Positions 1-7,804 of a stretch of 36,709 nt of DNA are shown here, in pieces. Origin of the DNA: Staphylococcus edaphicus (GTDB lineage Bacteria > Bacillota > Bacilli > Staphylococcales > Staphylococcaceae); assembly GCF_002614725.1 (NCBI RefSeq), contig NZ_MRZN01000025.1, positions 1 through 36,709 of the forward strand, in the 5' to 3' direction. How positions within the stretch are numbered: the stretch's first letter is position 1; each line of letters opens with the position of its first letter. The position numbers and the translations under genes are program-made. Below the pieces are notes generated by a model that was not told the DNA's origin, made no database searches, and saw only the letters and a list, made by a program, of their open reading frames with translations.

Positions 1-1
1 T

Positions 2-289
2 AAAGATGCCATAAAACAAATTAGAAGACATGTTTGGCAAGATGATTTAGATATAGTTGAAGATTTAAGGTTTGTGGATACAGTAAAAAAACAATATAAA
101 ATGCGAAGTCAAACAATAGAGAGAAGATTTGGTGATGCAAAAGAGCAGCATGGTATGCGATGGACGAGATATAGAGGACATGACAAAGTTTCCATGGATA
201 CCACGCTAATTTGTGCTACCATGAATCTAAAAAAAATCGCAATGTGGCTAGTAAAAAGACCACTACTATTTTTGAAAAAATATATATAG
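2..289 (+). mobile_element. IS1182-family transposase, C-terminal part (cut by window edge)
   Basis: The open frame runs in from the left edge and stops at 287-289, giving the last 95 residues of a transposase. The stretch with ETIERxFADAKExHxMRxTxxRG-type spacing (here QTIERRFGDAKEQHGMRWTR), followed by a VSMDTTLICATMNLKKIA segment, is the usual C-terminus of IS1182-family DDE transposases, which are common in staphylococci (IS1272 is one). No frameshift is seen in the visible part. Its N-terminus and left inverted repeat are outside the window. It borders the type VII effector module, so it may have helped shuffle that region. Family call is from recognised motifs, not a search. Confidence 0.85.
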
Positions 290-296
290 GAAATAA

Positions 297-339
297 ACAA
301 ACCCTTCGCGTCTATTTGCGAAGGGTTTGTCAACTTTTT
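297..339 (+). terminator. Rho-independent terminator of the transposase
   Basis: A 13-bp perfect stem (297-309 with 318-330, loop 310-317) begins 8 bases after the transposase stop and is followed, after CAAC, by a T5 run at 335-339. Confidence 0.6.
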
Positions 340-377
340 GAGACTAAACAACCTAAGGTTGTTTAGTCTCAAAAAGT
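333..377. repeat. 22-bp near-loopless perfect palindrome at the IS end
   Basis: Bases 333-354 and 356-377 are perfect reverse complements with one unpaired base at 355. The arms start ACTTTTTGAGACTAAACAAC. There is no T-run after either arm, so it is not an ordinary terminator. It lies between the transposase terminator and the DUF4176-type gene. It may be the IS end or its palindromic target: IS1182-family members such as IS1272 have been reported to insert by replacing inverted repeats. Confidence 0.7.
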
Positions 378-423
378 GTATCAACCATCTTTGGCAAAAG
401 TCATTTTGTATAGACATTAAAAA

Positions 424-738
424 TTATTCTAAACCAAACTTTTTATTCTCAGTAACTATTCCTCTTTGTATACTAGTATCTAAATTCTTTAACATATCAG
501 TATACAATTCTTGAAAACGAGTTTCATCTACATCTGAGTAACCTTCAAAAATGACACGATCTATATTTTCTTCATTAAAGTAGAATACTTGATCTTCTAC
601 TAAACCAAGAGGATATATACACGCAGAGTAATCAAATATGTATTGTTGATTATCTATATCCACTACAGGTCCTCTGTTTAAAATCATTAATTTTTGTGAG
701 CCTTCATTTAAATATACAATACTTCCAAGCGTTATCAT
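424..738 (-). CDS. DUF4176-like T7SS-locus protein
   Basis: A soluble 104-residue protein. The pattern GSIVYLNEGSQKLMILNRGP, then FDYSACIYPLG and FYFNEENIDRVIFEGY, is the DUF4176 pattern (small beta-rich proteins of type VII secretion gene clusters of Firmicutes). ATG is preceded by AAAGGGG. It is the last gene of the minus-strand effector module, separated from the DUF443-type gene by about 50 bases. Function is not known; it could be an accessory or regulatory factor for the module. No signal peptide or membrane segment is seen. Confidence 0.7.
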   Translation of the reverse strand: MITLGSIVYLNEGSQKLMILNRGPVVDIDNQQYIFDYSACIYPLGLVEDQVFYFNEENIDRVIFEGYSDVDETRFQELYTDMLKNLDTSIQRGIVTENKKFGLE

Positions 739-788
739 AATGAGCCCCTTTCATAAAATTGAGAATTAATTTTTCTTTTTGATGACAG

Positions 789-1409
789 CTACTTTAATTT
801 TGCATATATTTTTGTATCAATTATTGAAAACATATTTAAAACGGAAAAAATAGTGAAGACCATTCCCCAACAAATAAAAACGAATATATTTTGCTTGTTT
901 TCTATTATTAAGAGGTATATTAGACCAAATGAAAGGAAACCAAACAAAATAAAAGAAAAAAGCAATAACATTACATTTTTTAAAGTAGGAATTAATAATA
1001 TTTTTTGATTCTTCTTAGAAAACTTGTATTGTTTTAAGGTTAATTTTTTTTGTAAGTATACATGCCAAAAAATGATAGAGAAGAAAATTAACAAACAAAG
1101 AACGATAGCTATCATTCTCCCTAAATGTACATCAAATAAGGATGAAATTGATCTAAAAAGTACACTAATAAGAACGCCAAAACCACTTGCAAACAGCATT
1201 TTAGAATTATCACTATTTGAATTAACTAAATCTAAATTATCAACTTCGTCTCTAGATATTTTTTCATAAGTTTTAGGGATAAACCAATTGATCATTGGAA
1301 AAATATAAGATAGCCAGTTACTAGTCAAATTAACTAAATAATATTCATCTTTAATTTGAATAATTCTATACTTTGGGTTTTTAGTTATATTTAAAGAGTT
1401 ACAAAGCAA
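789..1409 (-). CDS. DUF443-family membrane protein, likely TsaI-type immunity protein
   Basis: 206 residues. The N-terminus carries the DUF443 signature: MLC, then NPKYRIIQIKDEYYLVNL and SYIFPMINWFIPKTYEKIS, followed by about four hydrophobic segments (roughly residues 70-90, 98-118, 140-165 and 172-195). In S. aureus, DUF443 proteins such as TsaI protect against the membrane-depolarising LXG toxin TspA. Here the gene directly follows the TspA-like C-terminal toxin domain. The start is a TTG three bases after the toxin stop, and GGAG lies inside the last toxin codons, so translation is probably coupled. That keeps toxin and immunity together even though the toxin frame is broken. Function is inferred from family and position. 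Confidence 0.75.
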   Translation of the reverse strand: MLCNSLNITKNPKYRIIQIKDEYYLVNLTSNWLSYIFPMINWFIPKTYEKISRDEVDNLDLVNSNSDNSKMLFASGFGVLISVLFRSISSLFDVHLGRMIAIVLCLLIFFSIIFWHVYLQKKLTLKQYKFSKKNQKILLIPTLKNVMLLLFSFILFGFLSFGLIYLLIIENKQNIFVFICWGMVFTIFSVLNMFSIIDTKIYAKLK

Positions 1410-1412
1410 ATT

Positions 1413-1946
1413 TTACCAGCTCCATTTCATAGGATTAACAGATTTTTTGACCTCTTTAATAGAAGCGCCTACATCATTTTGCAAATCAGAAATTTTTGGC
1501 TTTAAAGAGTTGTATGAAGACTTAATTTGATTAGCTGTAAAATCGACAGCTTGTGATTCAAGTTTATTTTTCTTTCTTAATAAATTAGTGTAACCCTTAA
1601 TGCCTTTATCAATCTGGTGTCCTGTCCAATCTACGCCATCTTTTAAGCCTAATGTATTATTTTGATACATAATATCAGCACCAAAAGCTACACCAGCACC
1701 AATAGCAATACCACCCAATACTGCCCATCCGGCAGGATTACTAACAAGAAATGTAATACCAACCCCTGCAGCTAAACTAGCACCAATACCAGCTCCTGTA
1801 GTTAATGTATTGTGAGCTGTCGCTTCACCAACTGTTTTATTTTCATTTTTTAAATCATCATACATACCCAAGCCAAAACCAACGCCAATCATTGTTGTGC
1901 CACCAAATTTTCCTACTTTTGCAATAGTCTTTCCATTTTTAATCAT
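1413..1946 (-). pseudogene. TspA-like LXG toxin, C-terminal glycine-zipper toxin domain (frame-shifted half)
   Basis: 177 residues if started at the internal ATG. Gly/Ala-rich hydrophobic stretches (GGTTMIGVGFGLGMYDD; GAGIGASLAAGVGITFLV; GWAVLGGIAIGAGVAFGADI) resemble the glycine-zipper, membrane-inserting domain of TspA. The frame is open well upstream of the ATG and reads SFVQVTNSSGNK before MIKNGK, joining smoothly to the LXG half through a -1 shift at the A7 run (1982-1988). No convincing ribosome site precedes the ATG. Without the LXG part this domain should not be recognised by the T7SS, so separate translation makes little sense. Joined, the product is about 493 residues, near the 469 of S. 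aureus TspA. Confidence 0.65.
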
Positions 1947-1966
1947 TTTATTACCTGAACTATTAG

Positions 1967-2893
1967 TTACTTGAACAAAACTTTTTTTCCCTTTGGCCCT
2001 CTATACCCACCATAAGTATTAAGAACTCCCCCAAATTTTTGAATGCCAAATCCAACTTGTTCTATTCCATTAGTAGCTAGGTCAATGCCTAAATCTCTCG
2101 ATACAGATTCACGGTTTTGAATTAAATATTCTTTTAGACTTTTAGGAACATCTTCTTTAGGGTGACTTTGCGCATAATTCATTATTGTTTGTAAGTCTTT
2201 TTTATTTAGTTTTTGATTCTTAGATTTGCTATTAATTTTTTTCATTTCAACATCTAAATACTTGTTTTGCACTACTTTTGCCCAATCTAACTGTTTTCCT
2301 GATGGAATATCAAAGGTTTGCTTGCCAGGATTCCAACTCGTTTTAGCTTGATTAATTCCTTTTTGCACAGTTTTTTGAAATGATTCAACTTCTTTAAAAA
2401 TTGCAGGAGAAGTTTGGTTAAATTGTCGTAATTTTCGTAGTTTTTTTTCTAATTCCTCTTTTTGATGTTCTAAACTAGAAATCATGTTTTTATTTCCATT
2501 TATAGCAGTTCTGTTTTTTGATGATTTTTGTTTTAGTGATATAGTCATTGATTCCAAATGAGCAATACGAACCTCAAGTTCTCGTATATCCTCTTCTAAT
2601 TCTGATTCTTTTAAGCTTTGAGAATCAACTTCTGAGATATACTTATTAACAAATTCTTGGCATGCTTGTTCTGTTAAGTCAGATAAAGTTTTCATGCTTA
2701 GTAGTAATGGTGAGATTATACTTTCGAAGAATTCCTTTCCTGAGTCAAATGCTTTACCTTTTAAGCCTGTTTCGCTTATAAATTTTGAATTTGCTTTTAT
2801 TACAGAATCATATCCATTTTTTATATCTTTAGATAATTTGTTGACATCAGAAGATTGATTTTTAGATTTACTTAAATACATATCAATACTCAT
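1967..2893 (-). CDS. TspA-like LXG effector, N-terminal targeting half (ends at frameshift)
   Basis: 308 residues. An N-terminal helical LXG-type region (SIDMYLSKSKNQSSDVNKL...; TGLKGKAFDSGKEFFESII) is followed by a long coiled coil at about 90-165 and a linker ending YGGYRGPKGKKVLFK before an early stop. LXG domains are the export region of type VIIb polymorphic toxins. The ATG has TAGGAA upstream and slightly overlaps the end of the partner gene. Just before the stop the frame crosses GGA AAA AAA G; slipping back one base continues into the glycine-zipper domain. This is either a one-base loss in an A8 run (pseudogene, phase-variable or sequencing error) or a slippery -1 site. Confidence 0.7.
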   Translation of the reverse strand: MSIDMYLSKSKNQSSDVNKLSKDIKNGYDSVIKANSKFISETGLKGKAFDSGKEFFESIISPLLLSMKTLSDLTEQACQEFVNKYISEVDSQSLKESELEEDIRELEVRIAHLESMTISLKQKSSKNRTAINGNKNMISSLEHQKEELEKKLRKLRQFNQTSPAIFKEVESFQKTVQKGINQAKTSWNPGKQTFDIPSGKQLDWAKVVQNKYLDVEMKKINSKSKNQKLNKKDLQTIMNYAQSHPKEDVPKSLKEYLIQNRESVSRDLGIDLATNGIEQVGFGIQKFGGVLNTYGGYRGPKGKKVLFK

Positions 2894-3249
2894 AGCTTAT
2901 TCCTACCTTCTGCATCCGATTGTATTTCAATTGCCTTTTGTTGTTTTAAATCTTCTATTTCTTCTTCTAAATTTTGAATTTCCTTTTTTATATTTTTCTT
3001 TTGATTAGATAGAGAATTTATTACCTTTTGATTATGAATAGAAAACGTTGTTTTAGTGTGATCTAAAGTGTTGGAAATATCACCATTAGGATATCGTTCT
3101 CCTAATTTTTCAAACAGTTTATTAGATTTGCTTTTTATAGTGTAATATTCTTCTGAAATTTCATTAATAATTTTAATCTCATTATAAAGACTTTCTATTT
3201 TCTTTGATTTTTGAAGTGATTTTAAGTTGAGTTCATCCAATATAGACAT
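2890..3249 (-). CDS. Coiled-coil LXG partner protein (Lap-like, DUF5082 or DUF3958 type)
   Basis: 119 residues, highly charged and almost wholly helical, with a strong coiled coil near residues 75-110 (NQKKNIKKEIQNLEEEIEDL). It lacks a signal peptide or hydrophobic segments. Small helical proteins of this kind lie just upstream of LXG toxin genes; the LXG-associated (Lap) partners studied in streptococci bind the LXG domain and are needed for export. It sits between the WXG100-like gene and the LXG gene, overlapping the latter by a few bases. Exact DUF assignment is uncertain. The role as LXG chaperone or targeting partner is inferred from position and shape. Confidence 0.65.
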   Translation of the reverse strand: MSILDELNLKSLQKSKKIESLYNEIKIINEISEEYYTIKSKSNKLFEKLGERYPNGDISNTLDHTKTTFSIHNQKVINSLSNQKKNIKKEIQNLEEEIEDLKQQKAIEIQSDAEGRNKL

Positions 3250-3263
3250 TAAGACACCGCTTT

Positions 3264-3539
3264 TTAATTTTTAGAAATTTCATTGCTAATCGATTGATCA
3301 GTGTGTTCAAATTCAGTTCCAACGTTTTGAATTTTTTTACTTGCTGTTTCTATTACAGAAGCAATTGATTTATTTATACTTAATAATTCATCAATTGCAG
3401 AATGAGCATTTTTATTTCCACTTACAGTGGTACTTTCATCTTTTGATGGTTTGGAAATATTTTCACATTCATTAACAGCGCTTTGAAATGTTAAATAAAT
3501 ACTAGAAGTTTTTTCACTATCACTTTTAATTTTAGACAT
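3264..3539 (-). CDS. WXG100-like small T7SS protein (TIGR04197 / DUF3130 type)
   Basis: 91 residues from the ATG at 3539, chosen because GGAGG lies 8 bases upstream; a further upstream in-frame ATG overlaps that GGAGG. The protein is small, soluble and predicted two-helix: SDSEKTSSIYLTFQSAVNEC, a polar turn, then INKSIASVIETASKKIQNVG and a polar tail. This fits the TIGR04197 / DUF3130 group, which resembles WXG100 proteins and pairs with LXG toxins as a secretion partner. First gene of the minus-strand module. The plus-strand module has an equivalent protein at 4763-5047. Confidence 0.7.
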   Translation of the reverse strand: MSKIKSDSEKTSSIYLTFQSAVNECENISKPSKDESTTVSGNKNAHSAIDELLSINKSIASVIETASKKIQNVGTEFEHTDQSISNEISKN

Positions 3540-3782
3540 TGTAAAATCCTCCATTTGAATTTAAAAAATAATATTATTTACAAACAGCAAATACATAGTT
3601 TTTAAAAGTACATAAAATGATACAAGCAACCTAATTTTAAATAAAAGATAGAAGCTCTATGTATATTTATTATAATATTATAATGTTGATTATAAGTACA
3701 TATATTTTAATAGATTCATGGATATTTTAACTGCAAACAATCTTTTTAATGATAAAATTAACTGAGCAATAAAGATAAGTAA
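3540..3782. other. Divergent AT-rich gap between the two T7SS modules
   Basis: About 240 bases of very AT-rich sequence (runs such as TTATTATAATATTATAATG near 3668-3686) separate the minus-strand module from the EssC fragment. It should hold the minus-strand promoter and may mark the left breakpoint of the EssC-tail cassette. I found no clear direct repeat or IS end in it. Confidence 0.4.
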
Positions 3783-4751
3783 GCAAATAGTATTGTTTTT
3801 TATAACCCAAAATCACGTATTGTCCTGTATTTATTTGAAAATAATGAACTTACAAATATTATTGGATCTTATAAAAAAGGTGTGAAAGATATCAAAGGGC
3901 GTGCTGTTATTAATGATGACAATTTCACACAAATGCAAATCGCACAACCATTTGAATTGGAAGAAGGTCAAACGTATAACAGTAGAATCAAAGATGAAGT
4001 CGCACAAATGAATGAACACTACGTCGGCGATTATCCAGCACATATTCCAATGATGCCAGAGAAAGTATTATTAGAAGATGTGAAGTCACGTTATGACCTA
4101 GAAAAAATTATTTTGGAAGATCATCGATTACCACTCGGTTTGGATTTTGAAGACGTAGAGTTAGTAAGCTTGGATTTGAAAGCACCAAGTATATTAACTT
4201 CAAAAATACCGAAAGACTTAGAACTAGTTAATAATCGTGTGTTCGATACATTCAAAATACTAAAAGATCAGGCTACTATAATTTTTATAGATCCAGAAGA
4301 AAATATGAAACGCATGTCTGAAAAAGTAACATCATACTATAGTGATCCAGAGGAACTTAGGTTCATAAAACAAGGGTTTGATGTTGAAATTAAAAAGAGA
4401 TTAGATGGTGAAAGACCAGCACAAGACATTAAAGTTGTTTTCATAAATAATTTGAAAGCTTTTGTGGGAATGACTGGTATGACAGAAAAAGATATTAAAA
4501 CAATATTATCAGATGGGCCAAAAGTTAATGTATTTACGATTATAAGTAGTATGTACAATGACATTATTGGAACATATGATAGAGAATCGAAATTGACTAG
4601 GGAAATAGTCAACCAAGCTGTAATTGTTTCTAGGCTGTATGATCAAGATTTCACACCAGCGAAATCAACTAATAAAGAGCCTATGCTAAAACCATATGAA
4701 ATGTATTATTTCAATAATAATGAAAATCAAAAAATTAAATTAATTGAATAG
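3783..4751 (+). pseudogene. Orphan EssC C-terminal fragment (end of D2 plus D3 ATPase domain)
   Basis: An open frame of 322 codons with no internal stop but no good start: TAA at 3780-3782 precedes it, and the first GTG (3882) has only AAAAAAGG one base upstream. The frame begins with NPKSRIVLYLFENNELTNII, typical of the EssC D2/D3 junction. It goes on to KGRAVINDDNFTQMQIAQPF and LPLGLDFEDVELVSLDL (start of D3) and ends KIKLIE, as EssC proteins do. Full EssC is about 1,480 residues, so roughly the last fifth is present. D3 is a degenerate ATPase; here the Walker A position (SILTSKIPKD) is not canonical. In S. aureus the EssC C-terminus varies with, and determines, the set of secreted effectors. 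The next gene follows with AGGAGG overlapping the stop, as downstream of a complete essC. Confidence 0.85.
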
Positions 4752-4762
4752 GAGGAATTACG

Positions 4763-5047
4763 ATGGGGGAAGTCAAAGTTGAAACAGGTAGTACGTCAGG
4801 AAAAATCAGCAAGATTTCAAGTTCAGGTACAAATGTAAAACTAGATTCAGTGAATAATACACTATCAGGTACAGATATTAGCCCATTTACCGACTTTGCT
4901 GGTGCAATTGAAACATTAACTTCTGCAGTTTCTAACTATAACTCAATAATTATACAAGATGCTAAAGCTATGCAGACGGCAGTTGATGATTTTGAAAATA
5001 AGGATAAAGATATAGCGAATCAAATTGGTGAAAATACAAATAGTTAA
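4763..5047 (+). CDS. WXG100-like small T7SS protein (TIGR04197 / DUF3130 type)
   Basis: 94 residues, ATG with AGGAGG 6 bases upstream. A polar N-terminus (GSTSGKISKISSSG) leads to two helices: DFAGAIETLTSAVSNYNSII and DAKAMQTAVDDFENKDKDIA. It has no signal peptide. It matches the 91-residue gene of the minus-strand module in size, position and pattern, so it should be the secretion partner of the LXG protein encoded two genes downstream. The strong ribosome site directly after the EssC-tail stop suggests one transcript with that fragment. Family assignment is by pattern only. Confidence 0.7.
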   Translation: MGEVKVETGSTSGKISKISSSGTNVKLDSVNNTLSGTDISPFTDFAGAIETLTSAVSNYNSIIIQDAKAMQTAVDDFENKDKDIANQIGENTNS

Positions 5048-5079
5048 AACATACTAAAAGTTAGAAGGTGAACTTTACA

Positions 5080-5484
5080 GTGGCTAATAAGGCAGAATTA
5101 AGAAGAAGACGGGCGGAATACACATCCCCAAAAACTTCAAAAGAAAAAGAATTAAAGGGACTTGAAAGTGATAAAAGGCGACTAGAAAAGGCAATAAAAA
5201 GTGCAAAAGAAATTAAAGATGATTTTGATTCCGAAAATAAAAGATATAGCGGAATAAGAATTGAAAAAGATGAATGGTCTGGTGAGACTAAAAATAAAGC
5301 AGATGACAAAAAAGATGATTTAGACGAAGCGATTAGTGATTATGGTGATAAATATGATGAAGCGATTGATCAAATGAATAGTGATTTAGAAAAATTGGAA
5401 ACTAAAATCGAAGGTGTTGAAACAGACATCTCGGAACTTTCAAGTAGAATCGATAGCATTAACAGGCAATTAGCGGCTGACTAG
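5080..5484 (+). CDS. Coiled-coil LXG partner protein (DUF5082 / YwqH-like)
   Basis: 134 residues from GTG 5080, chosen because AGAAGGTGA ends 8 bases before it; an in-frame GTG at 5068 overlaps that site. The protein is charged and helical: a basic N-terminus (NKAELRRRRAEY), a coiled coil at about 20-60, a central KNKADDKKDDLDEAISDY stretch and a second coiled coil at about 95-130 (LEKLETKIEGVETDISELSS). DUF5082 / YwqH-type proteins precede LXG toxins in Bacillus and Staphylococcus and are thought to pair with the LXG domain. It lies 18 bases upstream of the LXG gene. Confidence 0.7.
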   Translation: MANKAELRRRRAEYTSPKTSKEKELKGLESDKRRLEKAIKSAKEIKDDFDSENKRYSGIRIEKDEWSGETKNKADDKKDDLDEAISDYGDKYDEAIDQMNSDLEKLETKIEGVETDISELSSRIDSINRQLAAD

Positions 5485-5502
5485 AGACAAGGAGGGGATC
5501 AA

Positions 5503-7110
5503 GTGGGAAGTAAGGTAAAAATGGCAGAGGTTCATGATTTATATGATTCGATTTCAAAAGCTTTGAATAATTTATCTACAAATACTAAGACATTGAAATC
5601 TAGCCTTGATGATTTGAAAAGTGATGATAATTTTAAAGGACAAACTGCGAAAAGCATTAATAATTATAATGATAGCTTTCATGTAGAGACTATAGATAGA
5701 TTAGATAAAATTAAAGAAGAATTTGAAAAAACATTTAAGAAATCAATTGAAGCATTTCATTCTGATGTAGATAGTGATCACAGCGCTATATTAAAAAGTG
5801 ATGCCATGGAGACTTATAAAGATGATATTGATAAATCCGTTGAAAATATTGAACAAACAAAAGTCAAGATGAATGGTGCGATTGGTGGCGTTCATGATTT
5901 AACTACTGCTAAAACAATTACAGGTAGTGATGTAAAAGATAAGGGTAAAGCGTTAAGTAAACATATAAAAAACACAGTAAATGATTTCGAAAGTTTTCAA
6001 AATAGTCATGCTAGTGATGATATAGATTTATTAACTATGATTGCCCCTGTAGCTACTATGGCATCAAAAGTAAAAGATATGCCAAGTAATCGTTCAACCA
6101 TTGCCAAAAATTCTGCCTATATCAAATCACAATACACTTTACATTCTAAAAATAATCAGTTTGTACAGTTGAAAGAAGAACTTGAAAAATTTGAGAATGC
6201 AGCCTATGGTGGAAAAAAATCTGCGAAAGTAGTAAAAGCAATGATGGAAATGAAAAGATACTGGATTGCTGGATTAATTGCGGGTGAAGGTAATTTTTCA
6301 AAAGGAAACCAACTATTAAAAAATAGTGAAGTTAGTAAGATAGGTAAAAAGAAACTGAAGCTAATAAACAGTGTTTTAAGTACAAACGTTGAAAACGTGA
6401 AAAATAAAAGACTTGTTAAAGCAGCAGAATTTATGATGAAAAATCCAAAAGGAATGAAAAAGAGTGATAAGTTTCTCAATGCATTAAAAATGACTCAAAA
6501 TTTTGACGATAAAGAATTAAAAAGTGTCAGAAAAATAATGGGAAATCCTAGTCCAAAAGGAATATTTAAGACTGCAAGTAAGGCAGCATTAGATGAGGTT
6601 ATTAGTGAAAATACAAGAGGATTAATAAAAAATCCAAAAGGTGTGAAAGATTTTGCATTAAAAGAACTAGCAGATTTTAAGAGTAAAAATTTTTTAGGAA
6701 AAAGTTTGAAATCATTGAAATATTTTGGAAAAGGTTTAGGACCAATTGGTACTATTGCGGCTGTTGGATCAAATGCTGTTAGTGAAAAATCAGCTAAAAG
6801 AAAGGTTGTCGATTCAGTAGTTGATGTGGGTGCAATAGCTGCAACAACTGGTACTGGTGCTGCCATTGGTGCAGCAGTTGGTGGGCCATTTGGTGCTGGA
6901 GTTGGAGTTTTAGCAGGGGTAGGTTTAGGAGTATTATCGGAAGTTAAGATATTTAATGGGAAATCAGCAACAGATATAGCAAAAGATAAGGCTAATGAAA
7001 TGGTTAATTCAGTTTCAAAATCAGATGCCTGGAAAAAGACTCAACAATTCGGAGGTGATGTTGGAAAAGGAATGTCCAATTTTGGTAAATCATTAGGAAA
7101 ATTATTTTAA
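5503..7110 (+). CDS. LXG-domain T7SS effector with glycine-zipper C-terminus (EsxX/TspA-like)
   Basis: 535 residues, GTG start with AAGGAGGGG upstream. Residues about 1-200 form a helical LXG domain (VKMAEVHDLYDSISKALNNL; FKGQTAKSINNYNDSFHVET), the type VIIb export region. Residues 200-430 are Lys-rich and helical. Residues about 443-480 are a glycine zipper (GAIAATTGTGAAIGAAVGG, then GAGVGVLAGVGLGVL), followed by an amphipathic tail ending FGKSLGKLF. Such zippers occur in membrane-active LXG proteins such as TspA, and EsxX of EssC2-type S. aureus also has one. Expected role: exported membrane-damaging toxin. The immunity protein is probably among the membrane proteins downstream. Toxic function is inferred. 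Confidence 0.75.
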   Translation: MGSKVKMAEVHDLYDSISKALNNLSTNTKTLKSSLDDLKSDDNFKGQTAKSINNYNDSFHVETIDRLDKIKEEFEKTFKKSIEAFHSDVDSDHSAILKSDAMETYKDDIDKSVENIEQTKVKMNGAIGGVHDLTTAKTITGSDVKDKGKALSKHIKNTVNDFESFQNSHASDDIDLLTMIAPVATMASKVKDMPSNRSTIAKNSAYIKSQYTLHSKNNQFVQLKEELEKFENAAYGGKKSAKVVKAMMEMKRYWIAGLIAGEGNFSKGNQLLKNSEVSKIGKKKLKLINSVLSTNVENVKNKRLVKAAEFMMKNPKGMKKSDKFLNALKMTQNFDDKELKSVRKIMGNPSPKGIFKTASKAALDEVISENTRGLIKNPKGVKDFALKELADFKSKNFLGKSLKSLKYFGKGLGPIGTIAAVGSNAVSEKSAKRKVVDSVVDVGAIAATTGTGAAIGAAVGGPFGAGVGVLAGVGLGVLSEVKIFNGKSATDIAKDKANEMVNSVSKSDAWKKTQQFGGDVGKGMSNFGKSLGKLF

Positions 7111-7122
7111 GGAGTGTGTTTT

Positions 7123-7572
7123 ATGAATTTAAATAAAAGTATTGATGAACTAAGAAAGCCTGCTACCCAAGCAGTAAGCTTAATTACTTTGTTTATAATT
7201 TTATTTTCTAGTTTAACTTTATTATTTGGACTGGAATATGAAAACGTAACATTTTATTTGAAAATTGTAACTATTATTGAACTAATTATAATAGGTGTTA
7301 GTTTATTACAATACATTAGATTTATTAATTTTAAAGATGAGAATCTAGTTAATAAGAAGATATTGAAAAACTATGCTAGATTTTTAACAGTTGTAAACAT
7401 AGTAGGAACCTATAACGTAGTTTTCGCGTTTAGTAATGTATTTTACTTTGTGGCCTTACAGAATGACATAGATTTATATAAATATTGGTTGTTAAATTTT
7501 GTTACAATGCTAGTTTGTTTTTTATTGTTTACCCTAGGAGGAGTATTTTTTATATTAAATATAAATTTTTAA
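7123..7572 (+). CDS. Multi-pass membrane protein of T7SS module (DUF5080-like?), frameshifted 5' part
   Basis: 149 residues from ATG 7123 (AAGGAG 7 bases upstream; an in-frame GTG at 7114 overlaps that site). Four hydrophobic segments lie near residues 18-38, 46-70, 88-115 and 120-147. It directly follows the LXG toxin by 12 bases, the usual place for an immunity or accessory gene. It ends INF-stop at a T5 run (7566-7570). Dropping one T would read straight through into INFKNYISPKLQTAVGLLLM and the next open frame, giving about 225 residues and six membrane segments. I therefore regard this as the 5' part of one gene with a one-base insertion. Staphylococcal T7SS loci carry such proteins (DUF5079 / DUF5080), but I cannot confirm the family. 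Confidence 0.6.
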   Translation: MNLNKSIDELRKPATQAVSLITLFIILFSSLTLLFGLEYENVTFYLKIVTIIELIIIGVSLLQYIRFINFKDENLVNKKILKNYARFLTVVNIVGTYNVVFAFSNVFYFVALQNDIDLYKYWLLNFVTMLVCFLLFTLGGVFFILNINF

Positions 7573-7798
7573 AAATTACATAAGTCCTAAATTACAGACT
7601 GCAGTTGGTTTGCTTTTAATGTTTGTATCACAATTTATTATTATTGAAAAGGTAATTGAATATATCTTAGTGCCTAACATTGCAGATTCTAAATTCGTAA
7701 TATTGGCTGTAATTGTTTTTGTAATTGTTGCATATTATATGAATGTTCTATGGTTGATGAAGTATGCTGATTTTAAAATCTTGGTATTAAAGGAGTAA
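7565..7798 (+). pseudogene. 3' part of the frameshifted membrane protein
   Basis: An open frame of 77 codons with no usable start: a TTG at 7610 has no ribosome site. Two hydrophobic segments (TAVGLLLMFVSQFIIIEKVI and KFVILAVIVFVIVAYYMNVL) and a hydrophilic end KYADFKILVLKE. It overlaps the end of the preceding frame and joins it by removing one base from the T5 run, so it is best read as the missing C-terminal third of that protein. The alternative, a 5'-truncated tandem paralogue, is less likely because the join leaves no gap. Confidence 0.6.
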
Positions 7799-7804
7799 AA
7801 CATA

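Noticed and set aside
3882..4751. EssC fragment as a normal gene starting at GTG 3882
   Set aside because: The EssC-like frame extends about 33 codons upstream of the GTG with no start, and the GTG has no proper ribosome site.
6495..6866. 123-codon minus-strand frame inside the LXG gene
   Set aside because: Antisense to the glycine-zipper region; hydrophobic composition is a shadow effect.
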